Shown here one piece after another: positions 34,415 to 43,229 of a stretch of 64,000 nucleotides of DNA. A model generated the notes under the pieces. That model was not told the origin of the DNA. It did not search any database and saw only the letters and a program-made list of their open reading frames with translations. The stretch is from NCBI RefSeq assembly GCF_001945445.1, contig NZ_MSXW01000061.1, positions 588,119-652,118 of the forward strand, read 5' to 3'. The stretch is from Pseudomonas sp. PA27(2017). Its GTDB lineage: Bacteria > Pseudomonadota > Gammaproteobacteria > Pseudomonadales > Pseudomonadaceae. Both the position numbers and the translations under genes were made by a program. The first letter of the stretch is position 1. Every line of letters starts with the position of its first letter.

Positions 34415-37400
34415 ATGACCAACAGTTCGATCGACGAGAACAGCTTCAAGCGTATTCTCAGGCGCAACGTCGCCTTACCGCTTGGCGTGGGGGTCATCAG
34501 CGCGATCTTCTTCGTGACGCTGATCGCATACCTGCTCAACGTGCTCGGTTGGGTGCAGCACACCGACCGGGTGCTGAACAACGCCAGCGAAGGGCTGAAG
34601 CTGTCGATCGACCAGGAAACCGGTTTCCGTGGTTACCTGCTGTCCGGCGATGTGCGTTTCCTGCAGCCCTATGAAGTCGCCAAGCCGCGCATTCGCGCCG
34701 AGATGGAGATTCTCGGCGAACTGGTGGGCGACAACCCCACGCAGGTCGATCGCCTGCGCACCATCGCAGCGCTGCAGGACGAGTGGACCGCCTTCGCGCA
34801 GAGCGCCATTGCCGCCAAGCGCGACGGTGGCAATTTCCTGGACCCGGTGCGCGACGGCCGCGGCAAGCAACTGACCGATGCCATCCGCGCCGAGTTCGCG
34901 GACTTCATCGCCCAGGAGCAGCGCCTGCGCAAGGAGCGCAACGACGCGGCCAGCAACACCGCCACGCTCACCATCGGTCTGTTCCTGCTGTTCACTCTGG
35001 TGTTCAGTGCCGGCCTGGCGATTTTCGGGCGGCGTGAACTGATGCGCCTGACGGATACCTACGGCGCCATCCTCAGGAAGCAGGACGAGCACAACGAGCG
35101 CTTGCAGGCCCAGGCCTGGCTGCGCAACGGCCAGACCCAGATGGCCGAGCGGCTGATAGGCCAGCAGGCCCTGCCGGTGCTGGGGCGCAACAGCCTGGAG
35201 TTTCTTGCCAGCCATCTCGGTGCGGCGGTCGGCGCGCTGTACGTGCGCGAGGAGCACGGCAACCTCCGCCGTGTCGCCACCTACGGCTTCTCCCGTGAGC
35301 TGGAAAACACCGAGCAGTCGTTCTACAGCTCCGAAGGCCTGGTCGGCCAGGTAGCCCATGATCGCCGCCTGCTGATCCTCGACGAGCTGCCGGTCGATTA
35401 CCTCAAGGTCAGCTCCGGCCTGGGCCATGGCGACCCGCTGACGGTGGCCCTACTGCCGATCAGCAACGACGGCGACGTCAATGGCGTGATCGAGCTGGGC
35501 TTCCTGCGCCCGTTGAGCGAGCGTGACGGCGAGTTTCTCCAGCAGGTCGCCTCGAACATCGGTGCCTCGGTCGAGGCGGCTCGCTACCGTCATCGCCTGC
35601 AGGAAATTCTTGCCGAGACCCAGCAGCTCAACGAAGAGCTGCAGGTTCAGCAGGAGGAACTGAAGACCGCCAACGAGGAGCTCGAGGAGCAGTCGCGGGC
35701 GCTCAAGGAATCCCAGGCGCATCTGGAAACCCAGCAGGCCGAGCTGGAGCAGAGCAACGAGCAGCTGTCGATGCAGCGCGATGCCCTGGACGACCGCAAC
35801 AACGCCCTGCGCGATGCCCAGCAGCAGCTCGAGGAACGCGCCGAGGAGCTGCAGCGTGCCAGCCGCTACAAGTCGGAATTCCTCGCCAACATGTCTCACG
35901 AGCTGCGCACGCCGCTCAACAGTTCGCTGATCCTCGCCAAGCTGCTGGCCGACAACCCCAAGGGCAACCTGGACGCCGAACAGGTGAAGTTCGCCGACTC
36001 CATCTATTCGGCCGGCAATGACCTGCTCAACCTGATCAACGACATCCTCGACATTTCCAAGGTCGAGGCCGGCAAGCTCGACCTGCGCCCGGAGAACGCC
36101 AACGTGGTGCGCCTTGCCCAGAGCCTGGAGAGCACCTTCCAGCCGTTGGCCGGCGAGAAGCAGCTGGGCTTCAGCGTCGAGGTCGCCGACGACGTGCCGC
36201 GTTCGCTGTACACCGACCGCCTGCGCGTCGAGCAGATCCTCAAGAACCTGCTGTCCAACGCCATCAAGTTCACCGAGCAGGGCCAGGTCAGCCTGAGCGT
36301 CAGCCGGGTCGACGACGGCGTGGCGTTCGCCGTGCGCGACAGCGGCATCGGCATCGCCAAGGAACAGCAGGACTATATCTTCGAGGCGTTCCGCCAGGCC
36401 GACGGCACCACCAACCGGCGCTTCGGCGGCACCGGCCTGGGCCTGTCGATTTCCCGCGACCTGGCGGCGCTGCTCGGCGGCTCGATCAGCGTCACCAGCA
36501 CGCCGGGCGAGGGCAGCGTGTTCACCCTGGTGCTGCCGCTGACCTACTCGCCGAGCGAGGAAGAGAGCCTGCTGTCCGTCGTCGAAACCGCCGGTGTGGT
36601 GCGCAGCGTGGCGCCGGCCATCGTCAAGGCACCGGTGCCGCAAGAAGCCGCGCCCGTGGTGCCGACCTTCCCGGACGACCGCGGCATGTCGGTGCTCGGT
36701 GGCCGCAGCGTGCTGGTGATCGAGGACGAGCCGCAGTTCGCCCACATTCTCTATGACCTCGCCCACGAGCTGGACTACCGCTGCCTAGTGGCCCATAGCG
36801 CTCAGGACGGCCTGGACCTGGCGACCACCCATCACCCCGATGCGATCCTGCTGGACATGCGCCTTCCCGACGTTTCCGGGCTGTCGGTGCTGCAGCGCCT
36901 CAAGGAGAACCCCGGCACCCGGCACATTCCGGTGCACGTGATTTCCGTCGAGGACATGGCCGAGGCCGCCCTGCACATGGGCGCCGTGGGTTATGCCCAT
37001 AAGCCGGCGACCCGTGATCAGCTCAAGGGCGTGTTCAGCAAGCTCGAAGCGCGCCTGACCCAGAAGATGCGCCGCGTGCTGGTGGTCGAGGACGACAAGC
37101 TGCAGCGCGACAGCATCGCCCGGCTGATCGGCGACGACGACATCGAGATCGTCGCCGTCGAGTTCGGCGAACAGGCGCTGGAGCAGCTGCGCCACCACAT
37201 CTTCGACTGCATGATCATCGACCTGAAACTGCCGGACATGCAGGGCGACGAACTGCTGGCGCGCATGGGCAGCGAGGAGATCCGTTCCTTCCCGCCGGTG
37301 ATCGTCTACACCGGCCGCAACCTGACCCGCGCCGAGGAAGCCGAGCTGCTCAAGTACTCGCGCTCGATCATCATCAAGGGCGCGCGCTCGCCGGAGCGTT

Positions 37401-37885
37401 TGCTCGATGAGGTGACGCTGTTCCTGCACATGGTCGAGTCGGAGCTGTCCAGCGAGCGGCAGAGCATGCTCAAGACCGCGCGCAGCCGCGACCGCGTGTT
37501 CGAAGGAAGGCGCCTGCTGCTGGTCGATGACGACGTGCGCAACATCTTCGCCCTCACCAGCGCCCTTGAGCACAAGGGCGCTCAGGTCGAGGTCGCGCGC
37601 AACGGCCGTGAAGCCATCGAGAAGCTCGAGGCGGTGGGCGACATCGACTTGGTGCTGATGGACGTGATGATGCCCGAGATGGACGGCTACGAAGCCACCC
37701 GGCGCATCCGCGAGAACCCGCGCTGGCGCAAGCTGCCGATCATCGCGGTGACCGCCAAGGCCATGAAGGACGACCAGGACCTGTGCATGAAGGCCGGCGC
37801 CAACGATTACCTGGCCAAGCCCATCGACCTGGATCGGCTGTTCTCGCTGATCCGCGTGTGGCTGCCGAAGCTGGAGCGCATCTGA
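34415..37885 (+). CDS. CHASE3-GAF hybrid histidine kinase with three receiver domains
   Basis: 1156 residues from the ATG at 34415 (AGGGA upstream). Order: membrane helix (~23-47), periplasmic CHASE3 domain (Q-E-T-G-F-R-G-Y-L-L-S-G), second membrane helix (~183-206), GAF (~250-390), long coiled coil (~395-485), HisKA with His495 in N-M-S-H-E-L-R-T-P-L, HATPase_c (N-L-L-S-N-A-I-K-F-T, G-T-G-L-G-L-S), then receivers with Asp814, Asp936 and Asp1083. The middle receiver is the most atypical around its switch region. The next gene, cheR-like, starts 1 bp after the stop. Confidence 0.93.
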   Translation: MTNSSIDENSFKRILRRNVALPLGVGVISAIFFVTLIAYLLNVLGWVQHTDRVLNNASEGLKLSIDQETGFRGYLLSGDVRFLQPYEVAKPRIRAEMEILGELVGDNPTQVDRLRTIAALQDEWTAFAQSAIAAKRDGGNFLDPVRDGRGKQLTDAIRAEFADFIAQEQRLRKERNDAASNTATLTIGLFLLFTLVFSAGLAIFGRRELMRLTDTYGAILRKQDEHNERLQAQAWLRNGQTQMAERLIGQQALPVLGRNSLEFLASHLGAAVGALYVREEHGNLRRVATYGFSRELENTEQSFYSSEGLVGQVAHDRRLLILDELPVDYLKVSSGLGHGDPLTVALLPISNDGDVNGVIELGFLRPLSERDGEFLQQVASNIGASVEAARYRHRLQEILAETQQLNEELQVQQEELKTANEELEEQSRALKESQAHLETQQAELEQSNEQLSMQRDALDDRNNALRDAQQQLEERAEELQRASRYKSEFLANMSHELRTPLNSSLILAKLLADNPKGNLDAEQVKFADSIYSAGNDLLNLINDILDISKVEAGKLDLRPENANVVRLAQSLESTFQPLAGEKQLGFSVEVADDVPRSLYTDRLRVEQILKNLLSNAIKFTEQGQVSLSVSRVDDGVAFAVRDSGIGIAKEQQDYIFEAFRQADGTTNRRFGGTGLGLSISRDLAALLGGSISVTSTPGEGSVFTLVLPLTYSPSEEESLLSVVETAGVVRSVAPAIVKAPVPQEAAPVVPTFPDDRGMSVLGGRSVLVIEDEPQFAHILYDLAHELDYRCLVAHSAQDGLDLATTHHPDAILLDMRLPDVSGLSVLQRLKENPGTRHIPVHVISVEDMAEAALHMGAVGYAHKPATRDQLKGVFSKLEARLTQKMRRVLVVEDDKLQRDSIARLIGDDDIEIVAVEFGEQALEQLRHHIFDCMIIDLKLPDMQGDELLARMGSEEIRSFPPVIVYTGRNLTRAEEAELLKYSRSIIIKGARSPERLLDEVTLFLHMVESELSSERQSMLKTARSRDRVFEGRRLLLVDDDVRNIFALTSALEHKGAQVEVARNGREAIEKLEAVGDIDLVLMDVMMPEMDGYEATRRIRENPRWRKLPIIAVTAKAMKDDQDLCMKAGANDYLAKPIDLDRLFSLIRVWLPKLERI

Positions 37886-37886
37886 C

Positions 37887-38705
37887 ATGTCCGACCGTAC
37901 GCAGGATATCGAGCTGCGTCTGCTGATCGAGGCGATCTACCTGCAGTACAGCTACGATTTTCGCGACTACTCCGGTTCTTCTCTGAAGCGCCGGATCGTG
38001 CACGCCATGGGCCAGTTCGACTGTGCGAGCATCTCCGAGCTGCAGGCGCGGATCATCCACGACTCCACGGCGTTCATGAAGCTGCTGCAGTTCCTCACCA
38101 TTCCGGTCAGCGAGATGTTCCGCGACCCCAGCTACTTCCTGGCGCTGCGCCAGGAGGTGGTGCCGTTCCTGCGCACCTACCCGTCGCTCAAGCTCTGGGT
38201 GGCCGGCTGCAGCACGGGCGAGGAGGTCTATTCCCTGGCCATCCTGCTGCACGAAGAGGGCTTGCTGGAGCGCTCGATCATCTACGCGACGGACATCAAT
38301 CCGCACTCGCTGGACAAGGCCAAGCGCGGCATCTTTCCCATCGACAACATGCGCCTGTACAGCGAGAACTATCAGCGCGCCGGCGGCAAGGGCTCGCTTT
38401 CCGATTACTACACGGCAGCCTATGACGGGGCGCTGTTCGAGCGCTTCCTGTGCGCCAACGTGACCTTCGCCGACCACAGCCTGGCCACCGACAGCGTATT
38501 CTCGGAGACCCAGTTCATTTCCTGCCGCAATGTGCTGATCTACTTCAACAAGACCCTGCAGGATCGCGCCTTCGGGCTGTTCCACGAATCCCTCGGACAC
38601 CGCGCCTTCCTGGGGCTGGGCAGCAAGGAAAGCCTGGATTTCTCGGCCTACGCCGGGCGTTTCGAGGCGGTGAACCGGCAGGAACGGGTGTTTCGCAAGT
38701 TATGA
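37887..38705 (+). CDS. CheR-type protein methyltransferase
   Basis: 272 residues. N-terminal helical domain (Y-D-F-R-D-Y-S-G-S-S-L-K-R-R) and SAM-binding domain (W-V-A-G-C-S-T-G-E-E-V-Y-S-L-A, F-I-S-C-R-N-V-L-I-Y-F). CheR enzymes methylate glutamates on chemoreceptors. No chemoreceptor, CheA or CheW lies here, so the target is unknown; the coiled coil of the neighbouring kinase is a possible substrate (inference). Overlaps the CheB-like gene by 4 bp. Confidence 0.92.
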   Translation: MSDRTQDIELRLLIEAIYLQYSYDFRDYSGSSLKRRIVHAMGQFDCASISELQARIIHDSTAFMKLLQFLTIPVSEMFRDPSYFLALRQEVVPFLRTYPSLKLWVAGCSTGEEVYSLAILLHEEGLLERSIIYATDINPHSLDKAKRGIFPIDNMRLYSENYQRAGGKGSLSDYYTAAYDGALFERFLCANVTFADHSLATDSVFSETQFISCRNVLIYFNKTLQDRAFGLFHESLGHRAFLGLGSKESLDFSAYAGRFEAVNRQERVFRKL

Positions 38706-39289
38706 ACGCGCCACTTCGCAAGCTCGATGCGGTGGTGGTCGGCGCTTCGGCCGGTGGCGTGGAGGCCCTGCTGAGCCTGTTCGAAGGCTTGCCAGCCGAC
38801 TATGGTTTACCGCTGGTGGTGGTGTTGCATTTGCCGGAAGGGCGCCCGAGCCTGTTGGCGGACCTGTTCGCCCGCCGCCTGAAACTGCGCGTCAAGGAAG
38901 CGCAGGACAAGGAAGCGCTGCAGGCGGGCACGCTGTACTTCGCGGCGCCGGGCTATCACCTGTGCATCGAGGCCGATCGCAGCTTTTCCTATAGCCGCGA
39001 AGAGCCTCTGCATTTTTCTCGGCCGTCGATCGATTATCTGTTCGAGTCGGCTGCCGATGCCTACGGCAAGCAGTTGATGGGCATATTGCTGACCGGTGCC
39101 AACCAGGATGGCGCCGCCGGGCTGTACACAATAAAACAGCGGGGCGGAGTGACCGTGGTGCAGGATCCGCAAGAGGCGCAGGTTCCGACCATGCCCGAAG
39201 CGGCTCTGGCGCTGCACCAACCCGATTACATTCTTCCTTTGCGAGGCGTTCTCGCATTGCTAGCCGAACTGGACTCACGCCCATGTTGA
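38702..39289 (+). CDS. CheB-type methylesterase without receiver domain
   Basis: 195 residues, only the catalytic half of CheB. The triad is visible as Ser16 in G-A-S-A-G-G, His in V-L-H-L-P and Asp in G-A-N-Q-D-G-A-A-G. Classical CheB has an N-terminal receiver that gates the active site; here that part is absent, as in other CheB domains linked to hybrid kinases. Control must come from elsewhere. It overlaps the upstream cheR-like gene and the downstream kinase gene. Confidence 0.92.
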   Translation: MNAPLRKLDAVVVGASAGGVEALLSLFEGLPADYGLPLVVVLHLPEGRPSLLADLFARRLKLRVKEAQDKEALQAGTLYFAAPGYHLCIEADRSFSYSREEPLHFSRPSIDYLFESAADAYGKQLMGILLTGANQDGAAGLYTIKQRGGVTVVQDPQEAQVPTMPEAALALHQPDYILPLRGVLALLAELDSRPC

Positions 39290-40485
39290 GTAGCACCGGA
39301 TGCAAACTGTTGATCGTCGATGACCTGCCGGAGAACCTGCTGGCGCTGGAGGCATTGATCCGCCGCGATGATCGCGAGGTGTTCAAGGCGCAATGCGCCG
39401 ATGATGCACTGGTGCTGTTGCTCGAGCACGAGTTCGCCCTGGCCATTCTCGATGTGCAGATGCCCGGCATGAACGGCTTCGAGCTGGCCGAGCTGATGCG
39501 TGGCACGGAAAAGACCAAGCACATCCCCATCGTCTTCGTCAGCGCCGCCGGGCGCGAGATGAACTACGCGTTCAAGGGCTACGAGAGCGGCGCCGTGGAC
39601 TTTCTCTACAAGCCGCTGGATATCCAGGCGGTGCAGAGCAAGGTGGCGGTGTTCGTCGATCTGTACCGCCAGCGCAAGGTCATGGCCCAGCAGCTCGAAG
39701 CACTCGAGCGTTCGCGCCAGGAGCAGGATGCGCTGCTCGCCGAGCTGCGTTCGACCCAGGGCGAGCTGCAGCATGCGGTGCGCATGCGCGACGACTTCAT
39801 GTCCATCGTCTCCCACGAGCTGCGCACGCCGCTCAACGGGCTGATCCTCGACACCCAGCTGCGCAAGATGCACCTGGCCAAGGGCAACCTCACCGCGTTC
39901 AGCGAAGACAAGCTCGGCGCCATGTTCGACCGCGACGAACGACAGATCCACAGCCTGATCCGCCTCATCGAGGACATGCTCGACGTGTCGCGCATCCGCA
40001 CCGGCAAGCTGTCGATCCGCCCGGTGGAGTTCGACCTGGCGCAGACGGTGCGCAACGTCGCCGAGAACTTCGCCCAGCAGATGGCCGTGGCCGGCTGCGA
40101 CCTGCAGCTCAACAGCACCGAAGTGCTGCACGGCAGCTGGGACCAGTTCCGCATCGAGCAGGTGATCAGCAACCTGCTCAGCAACGCCCTGCGTTATGGC
40201 GCCGGGCGGCCTATCGAAGTGCGTGCCCGCGCTGACGAGGGCGGTGTGCGCGTCGAGGTGCGTGATCACGGCATCGGTATTTCCCTTGAAAACCAGCACC
40301 GCATCTTCCAGCAGTTCGAGCGCGCGGTTGGTAGCGAATCGGTGGCTGGGTTGGGCCTGGGGTTGTTCATCTCCGACCAGATCGTCAAGGCTCATGGCGG
40401 GCGTATCGAGGTGCAGAGCAGCCTGGGGCAGGGCTCGCTGTTCAGCGTCTGGCTGCCGCGCGGCAAGCGCGTAGAGATAGGTTGA
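39283..40485 (+). CDS. Receiver-histidine kinase (REC-HisKA-HATPase)
   Basis: 400 residues. An N-terminal receiver carries Asp57 in L-D-V-Q-M-P-G, followed by a coiled coil, HisKA with His178 in V-S-H-E-L-R-T-P-L, and HATPase_c (N-L-L-S-N-A-L-R-Y-G, D-H-G-I-G-I, G-L-G-L-G-L-F-I). No membrane segment. The receiver-first layout suggests it takes a signal from the upstream hybrid kinase and passes it on, perhaps to the small regulator that follows (inference). Start overlaps the CheB-like stop. Confidence 0.92.
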   Translation: MLSSTGCKLLIVDDLPENLLALEALIRRDDREVFKAQCADDALVLLLEHEFALAILDVQMPGMNGFELAELMRGTEKTKHIPIVFVSAAGREMNYAFKGYESGAVDFLYKPLDIQAVQSKVAVFVDLYRQRKVMAQQLEALERSRQEQDALLAELRSTQGELQHAVRMRDDFMSIVSHELRTPLNGLILDTQLRKMHLAKGNLTAFSEDKLGAMFDRDERQIHSLIRLIEDMLDVSRIRTGKLSIRPVEFDLAQTVRNVAENFAQQMAVAGCDLQLNSTEVLHGSWDQFRIEQVISNLLSNALRYGAGRPIEVRARADEGGVRVEVRDHGIGISLENQHRIFQQFERAVGSESVAGLGLGLFISDQIVKAHGGRIEVQSSLGQGSLFSVWLPRGKRVEIG

Positions 40486-40541
40486 ACTCGGGGCATGGCA
40501 AGGGTCGAAGCGAAGGTGCAGAAACAGGCAGGAGCAGGGCA

Positions 40542-40916
40542 ATGAGCGATGTGAAACGAACCGTACTGATCGTCGAGGACGATCCGCTGCTGCTCATGCT
40601 GCTGGCCGAATACCTGCAGGGCGAGGGCTACCACGTGCTACAGGCCGACTGCGCCGCCGATGCCTTCGCCATCCTCGCCACCAAGCCGCACCTAGATCTG
40701 CTGATCACCGACTTCCGTCTGCCCGGCGGCGTTTCCGGCGTGCGCATCGCCGAGCCGGCATTGCTGCTGCGCCCGGATCTCAAGGTGATCTTCATCAGCG
40801 GCCACCCAGCCGAAGTGCGCGAGACCGGCAGCGCGCTGCTCGACTCCGCGCCGCTGCTGAGCAAGCCTTTCACGCTGGAAACCCTGAGCACGCAGATCGA
40901 CCATTTGCTCGATTGA
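40542..40916 (+). CDS. Single-domain response regulator
   Basis: 124 residues from the ATG at 40542 (GGAG and AGGG upstream); the longer frame is not used. Receiver with acidic pocket E-D-D (12-14), Asp57 in L-I-T-D-F-R-L-P-G and S-K-P-F lysine. It closes the five-gene forward run of the signalling cluster and lacks an output domain, so it may act by protein contact. Confidence 0.88.
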   Translation: MSDVKRTVLIVEDDPLLLMLLAEYLQGEGYHVLQADCAADAFAILATKPHLDLLITDFRLPGGVSGVRIAEPALLLRPDLKVIFISGHPAEVRETGSALLDSAPLLSKPFTLETLSTQIDHLLD

Positions 40917-40995
40917 GGCGAAGGAGACAGCCGGTCGCGCTTACCTGATGAGGGGCGAGCCGGGACGTCTGGTTCATGCCCGCGAACTCGCCAAT

Positions 40996-41181
40996 TCAGC
41001 GCTTCTCTGGCGCAGGCTTTCCCGGTTCTTCGATTGGCCGCTGAGGGCTGAAAGGGCTATCCGGGTCATCGACGATGGAGCCCGGGTCCTCGTTACCCGG
41101 ATCGTTGATCGGCGTCTCTTGCGGCTCTGCCGGCGGCTGTTTCGGGTCGTTGGCGGCGTTCAGGGCGATATCGACGTGCAT
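40996..41181 (-). CDS. Small proline-rich hypothetical protein
   Basis: 61 residues from the ATG at 41181, with GGGAG six bases before. The sequence is proline- and acid-rich (D-P-K-Q-P-P-A-E-P-Q-E-T-P) and probably disordered; no membrane segment or cysteine. The longer frame upstream has no ribosome site. Function unknown; it could also be spurious, but the strong ribosome site favours a gene. Confidence 0.55.
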   Translation of the reverse strand: MHVDIALNAANDPKQPPAEPQETPINDPGNEDPGSIVDDPDSPFSPQRPIEEPGKPAPEKR

Positions 41182-41290
41182 GGCTGGCTCCCGCTGCATG
41201 AGGCCCGCTGTAGTCGGTGCGGGCGATATCATGTGGATCGCCGGGCAGGGGCGTGCGTTCAGCGTATCCGCCAGGCGGAGGTGGGCTCGT

Positions 41291-41611
41291 CTATTTGCGT
41301 TTGTAGCTCTTGGTGCCACTGCTGGTCATGCAGTACTGCCCGCCGCGCGGGCCGGTGCAGAGCGTTCCGCTGCCGCAAGGGCAGTCGCTGGCGACGTTGC
41401 CGATGGCTCGCAGTGTCGTGCTGCCTGCGCCGCGGTGCTCGGCGCTGCAATTGCGCTTGCTGCCGCTGATCGACCCGTCGTTACAGAGAAACAGCGGGCC
41501 ATCGCAGCGGGCGATACCGCCCTTGCTGCCCGAGCAGGGCGTGTTGGCGGCGTTGCCGAGCATTGGCAGCGTCAGCAGGAGCACCAACAATCCGATCAGA
41601 CGAATGCTCAT
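41291..41611 (-). CDS. Small exported cysteine-rich protein
   Basis: 106 residues with a signal peptide (M-S-I-R-L-I-G-L-L-V-L-L-L, cleavage near GNA-ANT). The mature 85 residues contain eight cysteines in pairs (C-D-G-P-L-F-L-C, C-P-C-G-S-G-T-L-C), so it is likely disulfide-bonded outside the cytoplasm. No family is recognised with confidence. It stands alone between the proline-rich gene and tRNA-Phe. Confidence 0.75.
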   Translation of the reverse strand: MSIRLIGLLVLLLTLPMLGNAANTPCSGSKGGIARCDGPLFLCNDGSISGSKRNCSAEHRGAGSTTLRAIGNVASDCPCGSGTLCTGPRGGQYCMTSSGTKSYKRK

Positions 41612-41663
41612 GCGCGCGGCTCCAGCCTTGAAGCGCCAGGGAGGGGGTAAATCTCAGGCATTA

Positions 41664-41687
41664 AAAAACCGGCGCTAGGCCGGTTCT
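41664..41687 (-). terminator. Terminator of the tRNA-Phe transcript
   Basis: AACCGGC-GCTA-GGCCGGTT type stem at 41667-41685, ending on the minus strand in a run of T. Confidence 0.85.
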
Positions 41688-41726
41688 TTAATTCTCGGAT
41701 GGTGCATGCACCACCTGAGTAGAAGG

Positions 41727-41802
41727 TGGTGCCCAGGGACGGAATCGAACCGCCGACACGGGGATTTTCAATCCCCTGCTCTACCGACTGAGCTACCTGG
41801 GC
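41727..41802 (-). tRNA. tRNA-Phe (anticodon GAA)
   Basis: 76 nt with encoded CCA. Acceptor stem GCCCAGG/CCTGGGC; anticodon stem GGGGA/TCCCC with loop TTGAAAA, giving GAA; T arm GGCGGTTCGATTCCGTC. A near-consensus sigma-70 promoter stands directly upstream. Confidence 0.97.
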
Positions 41803-41812
41803 AACGGCGCGT

Positions 41813-41841
41813 ATTAAACGGTTTTAGCCTTGGGGTGTCAA
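41813..41841 (-). promoter_or_regulatory. Strong sigma-70 promoter of tRNA-Phe with AT-rich upstream element
   Basis: On the minus strand: -35 TTGACA (41836-41841) perfect, 17-bp spacer, -10 TTTAAT (41813-41818), 11 bp before the tRNA. Directly upstream of the -35 lies an A/T-only palindrome AATATTTAAATATT (41855-41868) and an A6 tract, which fits an UP element for stable-RNA transcription. Confidence 0.85.
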
Positions 41842-41892
41842 ACCTTTTTTGGAAAATATTTAAATATTCCGGGCGCTTACGTCTCAGGCCGC

Positions 41893-42165
41893 TTATTCGC
41901 TGGGCGGCACGTAGCCTTCGGCCTGGGCGTAATCCTCGCCGGAGAGAAACTTGTCCATCTCGGCCTGCAGGAATTTGCGGTCTTCGGCGTTCATCATGTT
42001 CAGGCGACGCTCGTTGATCAGTAGGGTCTGGTGCTTCTGCCATTCGTCCCAGGCTTGCTTGGAGACGTTCTGGAAGATGTCTTCGCCCTTGGCGCCAGGG
42101 TAGGGCGCGCGGTCGAGGCCGGGGAGTTGCTGCTTGTGCTTGCGGCACATCACGGTGCGGGTCAT
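41893..42165 (-). CDS. yggX: Fe(2+)-trafficking / oxidative damage protection protein YggX
   Basis: 90 residues, the full family length. The N-terminal M-C-R-K (Cys7) and P-G-L-D-R-A-P-Y-P-G-x-x-G-x-x-I-F motif and the C-terminal G-Y-V-P-P are diagnostic. The protein helps protect iron-sulfur enzymes from oxidation. It follows mutY, a 4Fe-4S enzyme, with a 4-bp overlap, as in enterobacteria. Confidence 0.97.
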   Translation of the reverse strand: MTRTVMCRKHKQQLPGLDRAPYPGAKGEDIFQNVSKQAWDEWQKHQTLLINERRLNMMNAEDRKFLQAEMDKFLSGEDYAQAEGYVPPSE

Positions 42166-43229
42166 GCCATTTCTCCTGTATGCAGTGCGTCGGCCGCGCG
42201 TTTGAGCAGCTTCTTGACCGGGGCGGCGAGGCCCAGGCGCGGCGGGGTGGCGAGGTTATACCAGAGCCAGTCGGCCTCGGCCACGTAGCCGGGTACGCCA
42301 TCGACTCCGATCAGCCAGGGGTCGATGGCCAGCTGGAAGTGGCTGAAGGTATGGATGATTTCATCGAGCTGGCGGCGCTCGCCCAGACGTAGCTGGTGCT
42401 GTGCGGCAAGCACGTGCAGGGCGTCGAGATCATCGAGTTCCGGCAGGCTCCACAAGCCGCCCCAGAGACCGGTGGAAGGCCGCCTGTAAAGCAGCACGGC
42501 GCCGTCACGGCTGACCAGCATCGGCATCAGGGTGCGCTTCTGCGGCAGTTCCTTGCGCGGCTTGGCCACCGGGTAGCGGATCTCCAGGCCGAGCAGGTGC
42601 GCTTGGCAGCCACTCTGCACCGGGCAGAGTAGGCAGGTGGGTTTGCTGCGCGTGCAGAGCGTGGCGCCCAGGTCCATCATCGCCTGGGTGTAATGGTTGA
42701 CGCGTTCCTCGGGCAGAAAGCGCTCGGCCACGGCCCACAACTGCTTGGCTACCTTGGGCTCGCCCGGATAGCCTTCCTGGGCAACGAAGCGCGCCAGCAC
42801 GCGTTTGACGTTGCCGTCGAGAATCGGCGCGCGCAGGCCCATGCTCAGGCTGGCGATGGCGCCTGCCGTCGAGCGGCCGATGCCGGGCAGTTCGGTGAGG
42901 GCTTCTACGCTGCGCGGGAATTCGCCGCCGTGCTCGGCCATGATGATCTGCGCGGTCTTCTGCAGGTTGCGGGCGCGGGTGTAATACCCCAGGCCGGTCC
43001 ACAGGTGCAGCACTTCGTCTTCCGGTGCTTCGGCCAGGTCGCGTACGGTCGGCAACGCCGTCATGAAGCGGTCGAAGTAGCCGAGCACGGTGCTGACCTG
43101 AGTCTGCTGCAGCATGATCTCCGAGACCCACACGCGGTAGGGCGTGATGCCCTGCTGCCAGGGCAGATCCTTGCGGCCATGCACGTCGTACCAGCGCAAC
43201 ACGGCGCTGGAGAATTGCTCGGGGGTCAT
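42162..43229 (-). CDS. mutY: A/G-specific adenine glycosylase MutY
   Basis: 355 residues. Catalytic Glu37 in V-S-E-I-M-L-Q-Q-T-Q, helix-hairpin-helix L-P-G-I-G-R-S-T-A-G with Asp138, and [4Fe-4S] ligands C-T-R-S-K-P-T-C-L-L-C-P-V-Q-S-G-C. The C-terminal third is the NUDIX-like 8-oxoguanine recognition domain (G-L-W-G-G-L-W-S-L-P). It removes A opposite 8-oxoG. Overlaps asmA-family gene and yggX by 4 bp each, an operon. Confidence 0.97.
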   Translation of the reverse strand: MTPEQFSSAVLRWYDVHGRKDLPWQQGITPYRVWVSEIMLQQTQVSTVLGYFDRFMTALPTVRDLAEAPEDEVLHLWTGLGYYTRARNLQKTAQIIMAEHGGEFPRSVEALTELPGIGRSTAGAIASLSMGLRAPILDGNVKRVLARFVAQEGYPGEPKVAKQLWAVAERFLPEERVNHYTQAMMDLGATLCTRSKPTCLLCPVQSGCQAHLLGLEIRYPVAKPRKELPQKRTLMPMLVSRDGAVLLYRRPSTGLWGGLWSLPELDDLDALHVLAAQHQLRLGERRQLDEIIHTFSHFQLAIDPWLIGVDGVPGYVAEADWLWYNLATPPRLGLAAPVKKLLKRAADALHTGEMA

